DNA of 64,000 nt. Source: Herbiconiux solani NBRC 106740. GTDB lineage: Bacteria; Actinomycetota; Actinomycetes; Actinomycetales; Microbacteriaceae. The notes beneath the pieces were generated by a model. It was not told the DNA's origin. It did no database searches and saw only the letters and a program-made list of their open reading frames with translations. Position 1 is the first letter of the stretch, and each line of letters begins with the position of its first letter. The position numbers and the translations under genes are program-made. Location of the stretch: positions 248,001-312,000 of the forward strand of contig NZ_BCST01000001.1 in the NCBI RefSeq assembly GCF_001571005.1. The letters run 5' to 3'. This document shows positions 14,549 through 23,243 of this stretch, piece after piece.

Positions 14549-14634
14549 TGGTACCGGTGGTGGGACTCGAACCCACATGCCCTCACGGACAGCGCATTTT
14601 GAGTGCGCCGCGTCTGCCATTCCGCCACACCGGC
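14549..14634 (-). tRNA. tRNA-Leu (anticodon CAA), 3' CCA encoded
   Basis: On the minus strand the sequence folds as an 86-base class-II tRNA. The acceptor strand is GCCGGTG; the anticodon arm is GCGCA with loop CTCAAAA, giving anticodon CAA (codon UUG). A variable arm follows, then a T arm GTGGG-TTCGAGT-CCCAC, acceptor 3' strand CACCGGT, discriminator A and an encoded CCA. Position 1:72 reads as a G-U wobble. Without CCA the gene spans 14552-14634. It points away from the adjacent regulator gene and runs toward the lipoprotein terminator. Confidence 0.95.
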
Positions 14635-14661
14635 CTGCTACGAGCGAGGTCCAGAATACCG

Positions 14662-14667
14662 TAGGGT
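14662..14667 (+). promoter_or_regulatory. Leaderless -10 (TAGGGT) for the ANTAR regulator
   Basis: TAGGGT is followed by six bases and then the GTG at 14674, with no Shine-Dalgarno sequence, the layout of a leaderless actinobacterial mRNA. Confidence 0.5.
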
Positions 14668-14673
14668 TGAAAC

Positions 14674-15279
14674 GTGACTGACCAAGAACCAACGACAGCA
14701 GCGCCCCGCCGTGTAGTGGTGGCGGAGGACGAGTCCCTGATCCGCCTCGACATCGTCGAGATCCTGCGCGACAACGGGTTCGACGTCGTGGGTGAGGCCG
14801 GAGACGGCGAGACCGCGGTCGCCCTCGCGACCGAGCTGCGGCCCGACCTCGTGATCATGGACGTCAAGATGCCTCAGCTCGACGGGATCTCCGCGGCCGA
14901 GCGCCTCTCGAAGGACCACATCGCCCCCGTCGTGCTGCTCACCGCCTTCAGCCAGAAGGAGCTCGTCGAACGGGCCACCGAGGCCGGCGCGCTCGCCTAC
15001 GTCGTGAAGCCCTTCACCCCGAACGACCTGCTGCCCGCGATCGAGATCGCCCTCTCGCGCTACGCCCAGATCATCACCCTCGAGACCGAGGTCGCCGACC
15101 TCGTCGAGCGCTTCGAGACCCGCAAGCTCGTCGACCGGGCCAAGGGCCTGCTGAACGAGAAGATGGGCCTCACCGAGCCCGAGGCGTTCCGCTGGATCCA
15201 GAAGGCCTCGATGGACCGGCGTCTGACCATGCACGACGTCGCCCAGGCGATCATCGAGCAGCTCAGCCCGAAGAAGTAA
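14674..15279 (+). CDS. pdtaR: ANTAR-domain response regulator (PdtaR-like transcription antiterminator)
   Basis: 201 residues. The receiver domain (about 13-130) has the acidic pair E18/D19, phospho-acceptor D63 (IMDVKMPQLDG), T90 and K112 (VVKPF). The C-terminal ANTAR RNA-binding domain (about 136-196) has the typical K-D-R-AKGLLNEKMGLTEPEAFRWI pattern. When phosphorylated by a partner histidine kinase (PdtaS, not in this window) such proteins dimerise and bind paired hexaloop hairpins to stop termination. No kinase is adjacent, as usual for this family. The GTG start is predicted leaderless. Confidence 0.92.
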   Translation: MTDQEPTTAAPRRVVVAEDESLIRLDIVEILRDNGFDVVGEAGDGETAVALATELRPDLVIMDVKMPQLDGISAAERLSKDHIAPVVLLTAFSQKELVERATEAGALAYVVKPFTPNDLLPAIEIALSRYAQIITLETEVADLVERFETRKLVDRAKGLLNEKMGLTEPEAFRWIQKASMDRRLTMHDVAQAIIEQLSPKK

Positions 15280-15283
15280 CAGG

Positions 15284-15319
15284 AGCTCTTCTCCGTCGCC
15301 GCTGTTGCGGCCCGGAGCT
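15284..15319. terminator. Possible bidirectional terminator between convergent genes
   Basis: GCCGC-TGTT-GCGGC (15298-15311), flanked by AGCTC and GAGCT that can extend the stem, lies in the 38-base gap between the regulator and the convergent thioesterase gene. Confidence 0.35.
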
Positions 15320-15782
15320 ACTTCTGCTCGAAGACCTGGCCCGGCCGTCGGTCCTTGATGATGTTCGTGATGCGGACCGTCGAGAGCCGGCGGCCGTTCT
15401 CGTCGTCGATCTCGATCTGGTGGGTCGCGAGGCTCCGCCCGAGGTGGATCGCCGTGCAGGTGCCGGTCACCCAGCCCTCGGTCGCCGAGCCGGAGTGGCT
15501 GGCGTTGATCTCGATGCCCATGGCGACCTTGCCCGGGCCCGCGTGCAGGTTGGCCGCGGTCGAGCCGAGGCTCTCCGCCAGCACGACGTAGGCTCCGCCG
15601 TGCACGAGACCGAGGGGCTGCGTGTTGCCCTCGACCGGCATCCGCGCGACCGATCGCTCGGCGCTGAGCTCGAGGAACTGGATGCCCATCCGCTCGGCCA
15701 GCGCACCGATCCCGCGGTAGCCGAAGACGGCCATCACGTCGACCGGGAGGACGTCGTCGGGGGTGGGATGCGCATCCGTCAT
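15318..15782 (-). CDS. Hotdog-fold thioesterase, PaaI/YdiI-like
   Basis: 154 residues, the normal size of a single hotdog domain acting on acyl-CoA or related thioesters; the real substrate is not deducible. Family features: the LVHGGAYVVLAESLGS segment (about 59-74), with the HGG turn and following acidic residue on the long helix, and the AMGIEINASHSGSA strand. The ATG at 15782 begins MTDAHPTPDD; the open frame continues upstream but overlaps polA antisense. Divergent from polA with 54 bases between the starts. Confidence 0.88.
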   Translation of the reverse strand: MTDAHPTPDDVLPVDVMAVFGYRGIGALAERMGIQFLELSAERSVARMPVEGNTQPLGLVHGGAYVVLAESLGSTAANLHAGPGKVAMGIEINASHSGSATEGWVTGTCTAIHLGRSLATHQIEIDDENGRRLSTVRITNIIKDRRPGQVFEQK

Positions 15783-15808
15783 CGTCGTGATCCTGAACTC
15801 TGAGGGGG

Positions 15809-15830
15809 TGTCGGAGGCCGTGTGTAGGCT
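15809..15830 (+). promoter_or_regulatory. Candidate DNA-damage (PafBC/RecA-NDp type) promoter of polA
   Basis: TGTCGGAG (15809-15816), 8 bases, then TAGGCT (15825-15830), then six bases to the GTG. Spacing is identical to the uvrA, uvrB and uvrC promoters here. The motif differs by one base from TGTCGGTG. Confidence 0.5.
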
Positions 15831-15836
15831 TGCCGT

Positions 15837-18515
15837 GTGCCGGACAATCAACAGCCTACCCTCCTCGTCATCGACGGTCATTCGCTCGCATTCCGGGCCT
15901 TCTACGCCCTTCCCGTCGACAGTTTCTCGACCCGGGACGGGCAGCACACGAACGCGATCCACGGCTTCATCGCGATGCTCGTCAACCTGCTGAAGGCCGA
16001 GAAGCCCACCCATCTCGCCGTCGCGTTCGACATCTCCCGCCACTCGTTCCGCACCCGTGAGTACCCGGAGTACAAGGGCACCCGCGGCGAGACGCCGGCG
16101 GAGTTCATCGGCCAGGTCCCGCTCCTGCAAGAGGCGCTTCACGCGCTCGGCATCGTGACGATCGAGAAGGAGGACTACGAGGCCGACGACATCCTCGCCA
16201 CCCTCGCCAAGAAGGGGGTCGAGGAGGGCTACCGCGTGCTCGTCGTCTCCGGCGACCGGGATGCGATCCAGCTCGTCAACGACGACGTCACGCTGCTCTA
16301 CCCGTCGCGGCAGGGCGTCTCCGACCTCACCCGCTACGACGGCGCGAAGGTCTTCGAGCGCTACGGCATCCGGCCCGAGCAGTACCCCGAGGTGGCGGCG
16401 CTGGTCGGCGAGACCAGCGACAACCTCCCCGGCGTACCCAAGGTCGGCGAGAAGACGGCCGTCAAGTGGCTGAACCAGTACGGCTCGCTCGACGCGATCC
16501 TCGAGCACCGCGACGAGATCCCCGGCGTCGTCGGCAACAACCTCCGCGAGCACGCCGAGAACGTCGTCCGCAACCGCAAGCTCAACCGCCTGCTGACCGA
16601 CGTCGACCTTCCGGTCGGGCCCGCCGACTTGGAGCGCCGGCCCGCCGACGAGCAGCAGATCCGCGACGTCTTCGCGCGTCTGGAGTTCCGCACCCTGCTC
16701 GACCGCGTGCTGAAGCTCGAGGGCATCGCGGGCGACTCCGAGGTCGGTCAGGCCGCCGCGGCGGCCGCCGCCGAGAAGGCCGAGAACGCACCGACGCCGG
16801 TCACCCTGCTCGACGAGGAGCTGGCGGGCTGGCTGGCCCGCCACGGCTCGACCGGTGAGGCGATCTCGGTCCAGATCGAGACCATCGACGGCTACCCGAT
16901 CGCGATCGGCCTCGCGACCCAGCACGAGACCGTCTTCCTACCCTGGACGACGGGGAGCCGCGACTACGCCCCGTTCGAGGAGTGGCTGGCCGGCCCGGCG
17001 CCGAAGATCTTCTTCGAGGCCAAGCGCCAGGTGAAGGCGCTGCGGAACGCGGGGCTCGCGGTCGACGGCGTCTCGTTCGACCCGGTGATCGCGGCGTGGT
17101 TGCTGAAGCCGGATGCGAGTGCCGACCGCTCGCTCGCCCAGCTCGTCGACCGGCATCTGCTCGAGATCCTGCCGACGCCCGACCCCAACCAGCTCGTGCC
17201 CGACAGCGACACCGTCGTCGGGCCGGCGGAGGAAGCGTGGTACGCCTTCCGCGTGGCCCGCGCCCTCACTGCCCAGCTCGACGAGCGCACCCTGCGGGTG
17301 CTCACCGAGATCGAGATGCCCGTGCTGATGGTGCTGGCCGAGATGGAGCTCACGGGTGTCACCGTCAGCCACGACGAGCTGAGCGCGCTCTCGGCCGAGC
17401 TCGGCGAGTCGGCGTCGACCATCGCGACCGAGGCCTTCGGCATCATCGGGCGCGAGGTCAACCTCGGGTCGCCGAAGCAGATCCAGGAGGTGCTCTTCGA
17501 TCAGCTCGACATGCCGAAGACCCGCGCCACCAAGACCGGGTACTCGACCGACGCGGGGGCCCTCGCCGACCTGCAGGCCTCGAACCCGCATCCGTTCCTC
17601 GGTCTGCTGCTCGCGCACCGGGATGCGACGAAGCTGCGTCAGATCATCGAGAGCGTCGACAAGGCGATCGCGCCCGACAAGCGGGTGCACACGACCTACG
17701 TGCAGACCGGCTCGTCGACCGGGCGCATCTCGTCGACCGACCCGAACCTGCAGAACATCCCGGTGCGCACCGAGGAGGGCCGCCGCATCCGGCAGGCGTT
17801 CCAGGTCGGGGAGGGCTACGAGACACTTCTGACCGCCGACTACTCGCAGATCGAGATGCGCATCATGGCGCACCTCTCGCGCGACCAGGGGCTGATCGAC
17901 GCCTTCCACTCGGGCGAAGACCTGCACCGGTTCGTCGGCTCGCGCATCTTCTCGGTCGATCCCGAAGACGTGACGCCGAACATGCGCACCAAGGTCAAGG
18001 CGATGTCGTACGGCCTGGCCTACGGGCTCAGCGCCTTCGGGCTCTCGAAGCAGCTGCGCATCGAGACGGCCGAGGCCAAGCAGCTGATGAGCGACTACTT
18101 CGAGCGCTTCGGCGGCGTGCGCGACTACCTGCGCAACGTGGTCGTGCAGGCGAAGGTCGACGGCTATACCGAGACGATCTTCGGCCGCCGCCGCCCGTTC
18201 GCGAACCTCAACAGCACCAACCGCGTGCTGCGCGACAACGATGAGCGGGCCGCGCTGAACGCGCCGATCCAGGGCACGGCGGCCGACATCATCAAGATCG
18301 CGATGATCGACATCCTGGCCGACCTGCGCCGGCAGGAGCTGACGTCGAGGCTGCTGCTGCAGGTGCACGACGAGCTCGTGTTCGACGTGGCGCCGGGGGA
18401 GTGGGACGCGCTCGAGGCGATCGTCACGACCCGGATGAGCCGGGCCGCCGACCTCTCGGTGCCGCTCGAGGTGCAGGTCGGCCGCGGCCAGAACTGGAAC
18501 GACGCGGCCCACTGA
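15837..18515 (+). CDS. polA: DNA polymerase I
   Basis: Repair and Okazaki-fragment polymerase with 5' nuclease. 892 residues. Order: 5' nuclease (about 1-300; GDRDAIQLV, GVPKVGEKTA), a 3'-5' exonuclease-like domain (about 315-480), then polymerase (about 490-892) with motif A ADYSQIEMRIMAHLS, motif B KAMSYGLAYGLSAFG and motif C VHDE (about 843-846). The exonuclease motif that should read D-x-E-T appears as QIET, and the remaining exonuclease acids are not evident, so proofreading is probably lost, as in other actinobacterial Pol I. The GTG is predicted leaderless behind a damage-type promoter. Confidence 0.96.
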   Translation: MPDNQQPTLLVIDGHSLAFRAFYALPVDSFSTRDGQHTNAIHGFIAMLVNLLKAEKPTHLAVAFDISRHSFRTREYPEYKGTRGETPAEFIGQVPLLQEALHALGIVTIEKEDYEADDILATLAKKGVEEGYRVLVVSGDRDAIQLVNDDVTLLYPSRQGVSDLTRYDGAKVFERYGIRPEQYPEVAALVGETSDNLPGVPKVGEKTAVKWLNQYGSLDAILEHRDEIPGVVGNNLREHAENVVRNRKLNRLLTDVDLPVGPADLERRPADEQQIRDVFARLEFRTLLDRVLKLEGIAGDSEVGQAAAAAAAEKAENAPTPVTLLDEELAGWLARHGSTGEAISVQIETIDGYPIAIGLATQHETVFLPWTTGSRDYAPFEEWLAGPAPKIFFEAKRQVKALRNAGLAVDGVSFDPVIAAWLLKPDASADRSLAQLVDRHLLEILPTPDPNQLVPDSDTVVGPAEEAWYAFRVARALTAQLDERTLRVLTEIEMPVLMVLAEMELTGVTVSHDELSALSAELGESASTIATEAFGIIGREVNLGSPKQIQEVLFDQLDMPKTRATKTGYSTDAGALADLQASNPHPFLGLLLAHRDATKLRQIIESVDKAIAPDKRVHTTYVQTGSSTGRISSTDPNLQNIPVRTEEGRRIRQAFQVGEGYETLLTADYSQIEMRIMAHLSRDQGLIDAFHSGEDLHRFVGSRIFSVDPEDVTPNMRTKVKAMSYGLAYGLSAFGLSKQLRIETAEAKQLMSDYFERFGGVRDYLRNVVVQAKVDGYTETIFGRRRPFANLNSTNRVLRDNDERAALNAPIQGTAADIIKIAMIDILADLRRQELTSRLLLQVHDELVFDVAPGEWDALEAIVTTRMSRAADLSVPLEVQVGRGQNWNDAAH

Positions 18516-18537
18516 CCCGGTCGCACCCACCCCACTT

Positions 18538-18603
18538 CGCCGAGAAGTCACTTTTACGTCCAAAACCCATGGGTTAGACGTAAAAGTGACTTCTCGGCGT
18601 TTT
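18538..18603. terminator. Long perfect inverted repeat with T-run after polA
   Basis: A perfect 23-bp arm (18538-18560 and 18577-18599) encloses a 16-base loop that itself contains the palindrome AACCCATGGGTT. TTTTT follows. It lies between convergent genes, and the last bases serve the stop region of the minus-strand gene. The AT-rich, very long stem is unlike the other terminators in the window. Confidence 0.8.
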
Positions 18604-19781
18604 TAGAGGTCGTCGACGCCGGGGACCGCGGGGCCCGTGGTCCAGCGGAGGAGGGCCGCCACCGCGGCGCCCTCGGGCAGCGCCACCGGTTCGTCGTCCG
18701 AGCCGCGCTCCCGCGCGAAGAAGACCCGCGCATCCGTCACCAGGGCGGCCCGCACCAGCCCCAGCCGCGCCGGCACCGAGCCGAGGATGCCCGCGGTCAG
18801 CGCCTCTTCGGGCGCCGTCGCCACCCAGGGCGGTCCGTCCAGCGCCAGCACCTCCCGGTCGCCCAGCCGGGACTCGTCGATCAGCAGCGTCTCGACCTGG
18901 GCCGAGGCGAGCGCGTGCACGACCCCGCCCACGGTGAGCTCGGCACGGTTGTCGCCGCGGCCCTCGTGTTCGCGCACCAGCTCGGCGACGGCCTCCTCGT
19001 CGGCCCGGATGATCGCACCGATCTCCTCGTCGATGAACGCCTCCAGCCGGGAGCGGTCAGCTCCCTCGGCCTCCTGATCCGAGGCCTGCACGCGCACCAC
19101 GCCCTGCGCCTCGGTGGAGAGCTCGTCGATCAGCAGCTGCCGGGCCCGGATGTCGCCGGTCACCACGATCAGACGCGGCCGGTAGCGCTGCACCAGCGAA
19201 TCGATCGTGGTCGCGACCTCGGACTGCGTGCGGCGCCAGATCTCCTCGGCGTGGCGCTGGAAGTAGTCCTGCCGCCAGCCGCCCCCGCTCTTGGAGGCGT
19301 GGAGGGTGTCGGTGCGCCCCTGCTGCCTCGTCTTCTGGTCCGGCTCCGCCCGGCCGACCCGGCGGAGGGTGATGGTCGCGCCGTCGCGCGCGGTCTCGAC
19401 CACAAGGTAGTGGAAGGAGTCGGCCGCGTGCTTGAGCAAGGGCACCAGGTCGGGGAGCGGACCATAGGTCACCGACTCCTGGTCGAGCGGCGTCGCGGTG
19501 ATGAGGTCCTCCACGACGACCTCCCCGTCGCGCACGAGCGCGAAGGCCGTCACGGGGCTCGGCATCCCCTCGGCGCCGGCCAGGACGTCGATCACCGCAT
19601 CGACGTCCTCCTGCGGAGCCCCGGCCCGACCGAGCATGTCGGCGATGGATCGCCGCCGCTCCTCGGCGGCCTGGGGCGGATCCCCGGTGTCGAGGGAGAG
19701 GTCGAAATAGACCGTCGAGTAGTCGCCCGGCTGCCGGTAGACGTCGGCGAGGGCACGGAGAAGAGGGGATGCGGTACTCAT
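18603..19781 (-). CDS. Rv2629-like / baeRF family 2 protein (Vms1/eRF1-like domain)
   Basis: 392 residues. The architecture resembles Rv2629 of Mycobacterium tuberculosis and the bacterial eRF1-like family: an N-terminal alpha/beta part (about 10-130), then a central segment around SGGGWRQDYFQRHAEEIWRR (about 165-190) followed by a hydrophobic strand RLIVVTGDIRARQLLIDEL. The distal part carries TLLIDESRL. Homology to Vms1/ANKZF1 suggests peptidyl-tRNA hydrolysis on stalled ribosomes, but that is family inference. I use the ATG at 19781 (MSTASPLLRAL); AGGAG lies 14 bases upstream. It follows dnaE2 with a 54-base gap and may be read through from it. Confidence 0.75.
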   Translation of the reverse strand: MSTASPLLRALADVYRQPGDYSTVYFDLSLDTGDPPQAAEERRRSIADMLGRAGAPQEDVDAVIDVLAGAEGMPSPVTAFALVRDGEVVVEDLITATPLDQESVTYGPLPDLVPLLKHAADSFHYLVVETARDGATITLRRVGRAEPDQKTRQQGRTDTLHASKSGGGWRQDYFQRHAEEIWRRTQSEVATTIDSLVQRYRPRLIVVTGDIRARQLLIDELSTEAQGVVRVQASDQEAEGADRSRLEAFIDEEIGAIIRADEEAVAELVREHEGRGDNRAELTVGGVVHALASAQVETLLIDESRLGDREVLALDGPPWVATAPEEALTAGILGSVPARLGLVRAALVTDARVFFARERGSDDEPVALPEGAAVAALLRWTTGPAVPGVDDL

Positions 19782-19835
19782 GCATCCATTCGGCACTCCT
19801 GCACGAGCCGCGGGAGGGGGTTGACACGCGCCGCG

Positions 19836-22800
19836 CTACTGGAAGTCGCGGGAGCGGGTCTTCGCGCTGAGCACGAGCGGCTCGAAGCGGTCGGCCACGA
19901 GGTTGATCACGCCCTCGGCGGTGCACTCCAGGATGCCGCGCACGATCAGGGCCGGAGCCTCCCGCGCGATCCGGCGGTACCGCTTCCAGACCCCGACGCT
20001 GCAGATGACGTTCAGGATGCCGGTCTCGTCCTCGATGTTGAGGAAAGTGATGCCGCTGGCCGTCGCCGGACGCTGCCGGTGCGTCACGACCCCGCCCACC
20101 TCCACGCGGCGACCGTTCTCGGCGACGGCGAGCTCGGCGAACGACAGCGCCCCGCGCATCCGCAGTTCGTCGCGGGCGTGGGCCAGGGGATGGTCGTCCG
20201 GCGAGACCCCGGTGGCCCACAGATCGTAGACGACCTGCTCCTCGGCCGAGAGCATCGGCAGTAGGGGCGGCTGCACCGAGACGAAGGTGCCCGGCAGGTA
20301 CTCCGCGCGCTCCTGCGCGGCGTTGCCCGCCTCCCAGAGCGCCTCCCGCTTGGTCAGCCCGAACGACTCGAAGGCTCCGGCGGTCGCCAGCGCCTCCAGC
20401 TGCGGAGTGGTGAGCCCGACCCGGCGGGCCAGATCGGCCATGTCGAGGAAGGGGCCGTTCTCGTCGCGCTCGGCCACGATCCGGCCCGCCAGGGTGTCGC
20501 CGATCGAGGTGACCTCGGCCAGTCCCAGCCGCACGGCCAGGTGCCCGTCACGCCGGTGGGCGGCGGACTCGTCGGGGGCGGAACGGTCGAAGGTCTGCGG
20601 CACGGGCGGCGGCTCGTCGAGGCATCCGTCGCGGCCGGTCTCGGCCACCGGATGCGCGGGATCGGCGCCCAGCAGCAGGGGCTCGAGGCCCGAGTCGACC
20701 CCCGAGCGCGCGATGTCGGGCCGGCGCACCTCCACGCCGTGCCGCCGCGCATCCGCGGTCAGGGTCTGCGGCGAGTAGAAGCCCATCGGCTGCGCCCGCA
20801 GCAGCGCCGCCAGGAACGCCGCCGGGTAGTGCAACTTGAACCACGAGCTCGCGTAGACGAGCAGGGCGAAGCTCGTCGAGTGGCTCTCGGCGAAGCCGAA
20901 GTTCGCGAACGACTCGATCCTCCGGTAGATGTCGTCGGCGAGGTCGCCCGTGATCCCGTTGCCGGCCATGCCTTCGTAGAGCGTGGCGCGGAGCGAGGAG
21001 ATCTTCTCCAGCCCGCGCTTGGAGCCCATCGCCCGCCGCAGCAGATCGGCGTCCTCGCCCGAGCAACCACCCACGGCCATCGCCATCTGCATCAGCTGTT
21101 CCTGGAACAGCGGCACGCCGAGGGTGCGCTCGAGCACGGGCTTGAGCTTCGGGTGCATGTAGGTGACCGGCTCGGTGCCGAGCTTGCGACGGATGTAGGG
21201 GTGCACGGCGCCGCCCTGGATCGGACCGGGGCGGATGAGCGCGATCTCGACCACCAGGTCGTAGAACTTCCGCGGCTGCAGGCGCGGGAGCGTGCCCATC
21301 TGGGCGCGGCTCTCGACCTGGAACACACCGATCGAGTCGGCGCGGCAGAGCATGTCGTAGACGCCCTCCTCCTCCTTCGGGATCGTGTCCAGGCTCCACC
21401 GGCGCCCGGTCGACGCCTCGACCAGGTCCATCGTCTGGCTGAGCGCGGTCAGCATCCCGAGCCCGAGCAGGTCGAACTTCACCAGGCCCATCCAGGCGCA
21501 GTCGTCCTTGTCCCACTGCAGCACCGTGCGGTCCTCCATTCGGGCGTTCTCGATCGGGCAGACCTCCCCGACCGGGCGGTCGGTGAGCACCATCCCGCCC
21601 GAGTGGATGCCGAGGTGCCGCGGGAACTTCAGCACCTCGGTGGCCAGCCCGATCACCTCGGCCGGGATGTCGTGGTCGTCGCTCTCGACCATCGGCCCCC
21701 AGCGCTCGATCTGCTTCGACCAGGCGTCCTGCTGCCCGGCGCTGTGCCCGAGGGCCTTGGCCATGTCACGCACCGCGAACTTGGGGCGGTACTGGATCAC
21801 GTTCGCGACCTGCGCCGCGTTCCGCCTCCCGTACTTGGCGTAGACGTACTGGATCACCTCCTCCCGCCGGTCGGAGTCGAAGTCGACGTCGATGTCCGGC
21901 TCCTCGTCGCGCATGCTGGAGAGGAAGCGCTCGAACGGCAGGTCGCGGGCGATCGCGTCGACCGCGGTGATGCCGAGCAGGTAGCAGACCGCCGAGTTGG
22001 CCGCAGATCCCCGGCCCTGGCAGAGGATGCCCCGGCTCTTCGCCTCGCGCACGATGTCGTAGACGATCAGGAAGTAGCCCGGGAAGTCCTTCAGCTCGAT
22101 CACGCCGAGCTCCTTCTCGATCCGCGCCAGGTCGTCGGCACTCGCGTTCGGGTACTTCACCGGCACCGCCTCGAGCACGAGGGAGCGCAACCACGACATC
22201 GGCGTGTGCCCCTCGGGCACCGTCTGGCGGGGCAGGCGCGGCTTGGCCATCCGCAGCGGGAACGCCAGTTCACGGGCCACCTCGACGGTGGTCTGGATCG
22301 CTCCCGGGTAGCGGGCGAAGCGGCGGGCCATCTCGGCACCCGAGCGCAGGTGGGCGGTGGGGGCGGCGGGCAGCCAGCCGTCGAGCTCGTCGAGGCTCCG
22401 CCGGGCGCGCACGGCCGCGATCGCCTGGGAGAGGCGGTGCTGACGCGGGGTCGCGTAATGCACGTTGCCGGTGGCGACCGAGCGCAGGCCGCGGCGCTCG
22501 GCGAGGATGTGCAGCACGTCGTTGCGGGTGCTGTCGAGCGGATCGCCGCGGTCGGTGAGCTCGACGAGCACGTTGTCGGCGCCGAACAGGGCGACGAGCC
22601 GGTCGATCTCCCGCAGCGCGCCCTCGGCCCCCTCGACCTCGAGCGCCTGCCTGACCTGGCCCTTGCGGCAGCCGGTGAGCACCATCAGCTCGCCCCGGGC
22701 CTCAGCGGCGAGCTCGTCGAGGTCGTAGAGCGGGCGGCCCTTCTCGGCCTCGGGGGCGAGCTGGGCCGAGGTGATCGCGCCGGCCAGCCGGTGGTAGCCC

Positions 22801-23243
22801 TCCTTGCGGCGGGCGAGCAGGAGCAGATGGGAGCCCTCGGGATCGGGCACCCCGTTCTGCGGCTTGCTGAGCTCCAGCGACAGCTCGGCGCCGAAGATCG
22901 TGCCGACCTCGTGCTTCTCGGCGGCCTCGGCGAACCGCACCACGCCGTAGAACCCGTCGTGGTCGGTGAGCGCCAGCGCCTCGAGCCTGAGTCTCGCCGC
23001 CTCCTCGATCAGGGACTCGGGGGAGGAGGCGCCGTCGAGGAAGCTGAAGTTGGAGTGCGCGTGCAGCTCGGCGTAGGGCACGACCGGCCCGGTCTCGGCC
23101 GGCTCGGCGAGACCCTCCGGGTCGTACGGGGCGCGTTTGGCCGACTCTGTGACGCCATCGCCGGGCGGCGGGCCGGGACGGGTACGCCCGGACAGCGCCT
23201 GCTCGAGCTCGGACCAGGGGATCGGCGGGTTGTTCCAGCCCAT
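19836..23243 (-). CDS. dnaE2: Error-prone DNA polymerase DnaE2
   Basis: Translesion C-family polymerase of the ImuA-ImuB-DnaE2 mutasome. 1135 residues. It starts with the typical MGWNNPPIPWSELEQAL. The PHP domain has AELHAHSNFSFLDGASSPESL and LTDHDG (about 55-110), and the palm carries PDIDVDF with downstream acids. A zinc/OB region near the C-terminus has the VGGVVTHRQRP segment. An acidic/Pro-rich insertion of about 45 residues (about 850-897) precedes the conserved LAVRLGLAEV; I do not recall it from other DnaE2 proteins. Its ATG shares one base with the stop of a 37-codon ORF and lacks its own strong ribosome site, so it is probably coupled to that ORF. Confidence 0.93.
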   Translation of the reverse strand: MGWNNPPIPWSELEQALSGRTRPGPPPGDGVTESAKRAPYDPEGLAEPAETGPVVPYAELHAHSNFSFLDGASSPESLIEEAARLRLEALALTDHDGFYGVVRFAEAAEKHEVGTIFGAELSLELSKPQNGVPDPEGSHLLLLARRKEGYHRLAGAITSAQLAPEAEKGRPLYDLDELAAEARGELMVLTGCRKGQVRQALEVEGAEGALREIDRLVALFGADNVLVELTDRGDPLDSTRNDVLHILAERRGLRSVATGNVHYATPRQHRLSQAIAAVRARRSLDELDGWLPAAPTAHLRSGAEMARRFARYPGAIQTTVEVARELAFPLRMAKPRLPRQTVPEGHTPMSWLRSLVLEAVPVKYPNASADDLARIEKELGVIELKDFPGYFLIVYDIVREAKSRGILCQGRGSAANSAVCYLLGITAVDAIARDLPFERFLSSMRDEEPDIDVDFDSDRREEVIQYVYAKYGRRNAAQVANVIQYRPKFAVRDMAKALGHSAGQQDAWSKQIERWGPMVESDDHDIPAEVIGLATEVLKFPRHLGIHSGGMVLTDRPVGEVCPIENARMEDRTVLQWDKDDCAWMGLVKFDLLGLGMLTALSQTMDLVEASTGRRWSLDTIPKEEEGVYDMLCRADSIGVFQVESRAQMGTLPRLQPRKFYDLVVEIALIRPGPIQGGAVHPYIRRKLGTEPVTYMHPKLKPVLERTLGVPLFQEQLMQMAMAVGGCSGEDADLLRRAMGSKRGLEKISSLRATLYEGMAGNGITGDLADDIYRRIESFANFGFAESHSTSFALLVYASSWFKLHYPAAFLAALLRAQPMGFYSPQTLTADARRHGVEVRRPDIARSGVDSGLEPLLLGADPAHPVAETGRDGCLDEPPPVPQTFDRSAPDESAAHRRDGHLAVRLGLAEVTSIGDTLAGRIVAERDENGPFLDMADLARRVGLTTPQLEALATAGAFESFGLTKREALWEAGNAAQERAEYLPGTFVSVQPPLLPMLSAEEQVVYDLWATGVSPDDHPLAHARDELRMRGALSFAELAVAENGRRVEVGGVVTHRQRPATASGITFLNIEDETGILNVICSVGVWKRYRRIAREAPALIVRGILECTAEGVINLVADRFEPLVLSAKTRSRDFQ

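Noticed and set aside
19816-19830. TTGACA on the plus strand at 19821 as a promoter
   Set aside because: No -10 at the right distance and no plus-strand gene downstream; it is antisense to the intergenic part of the dnaE2 unit.
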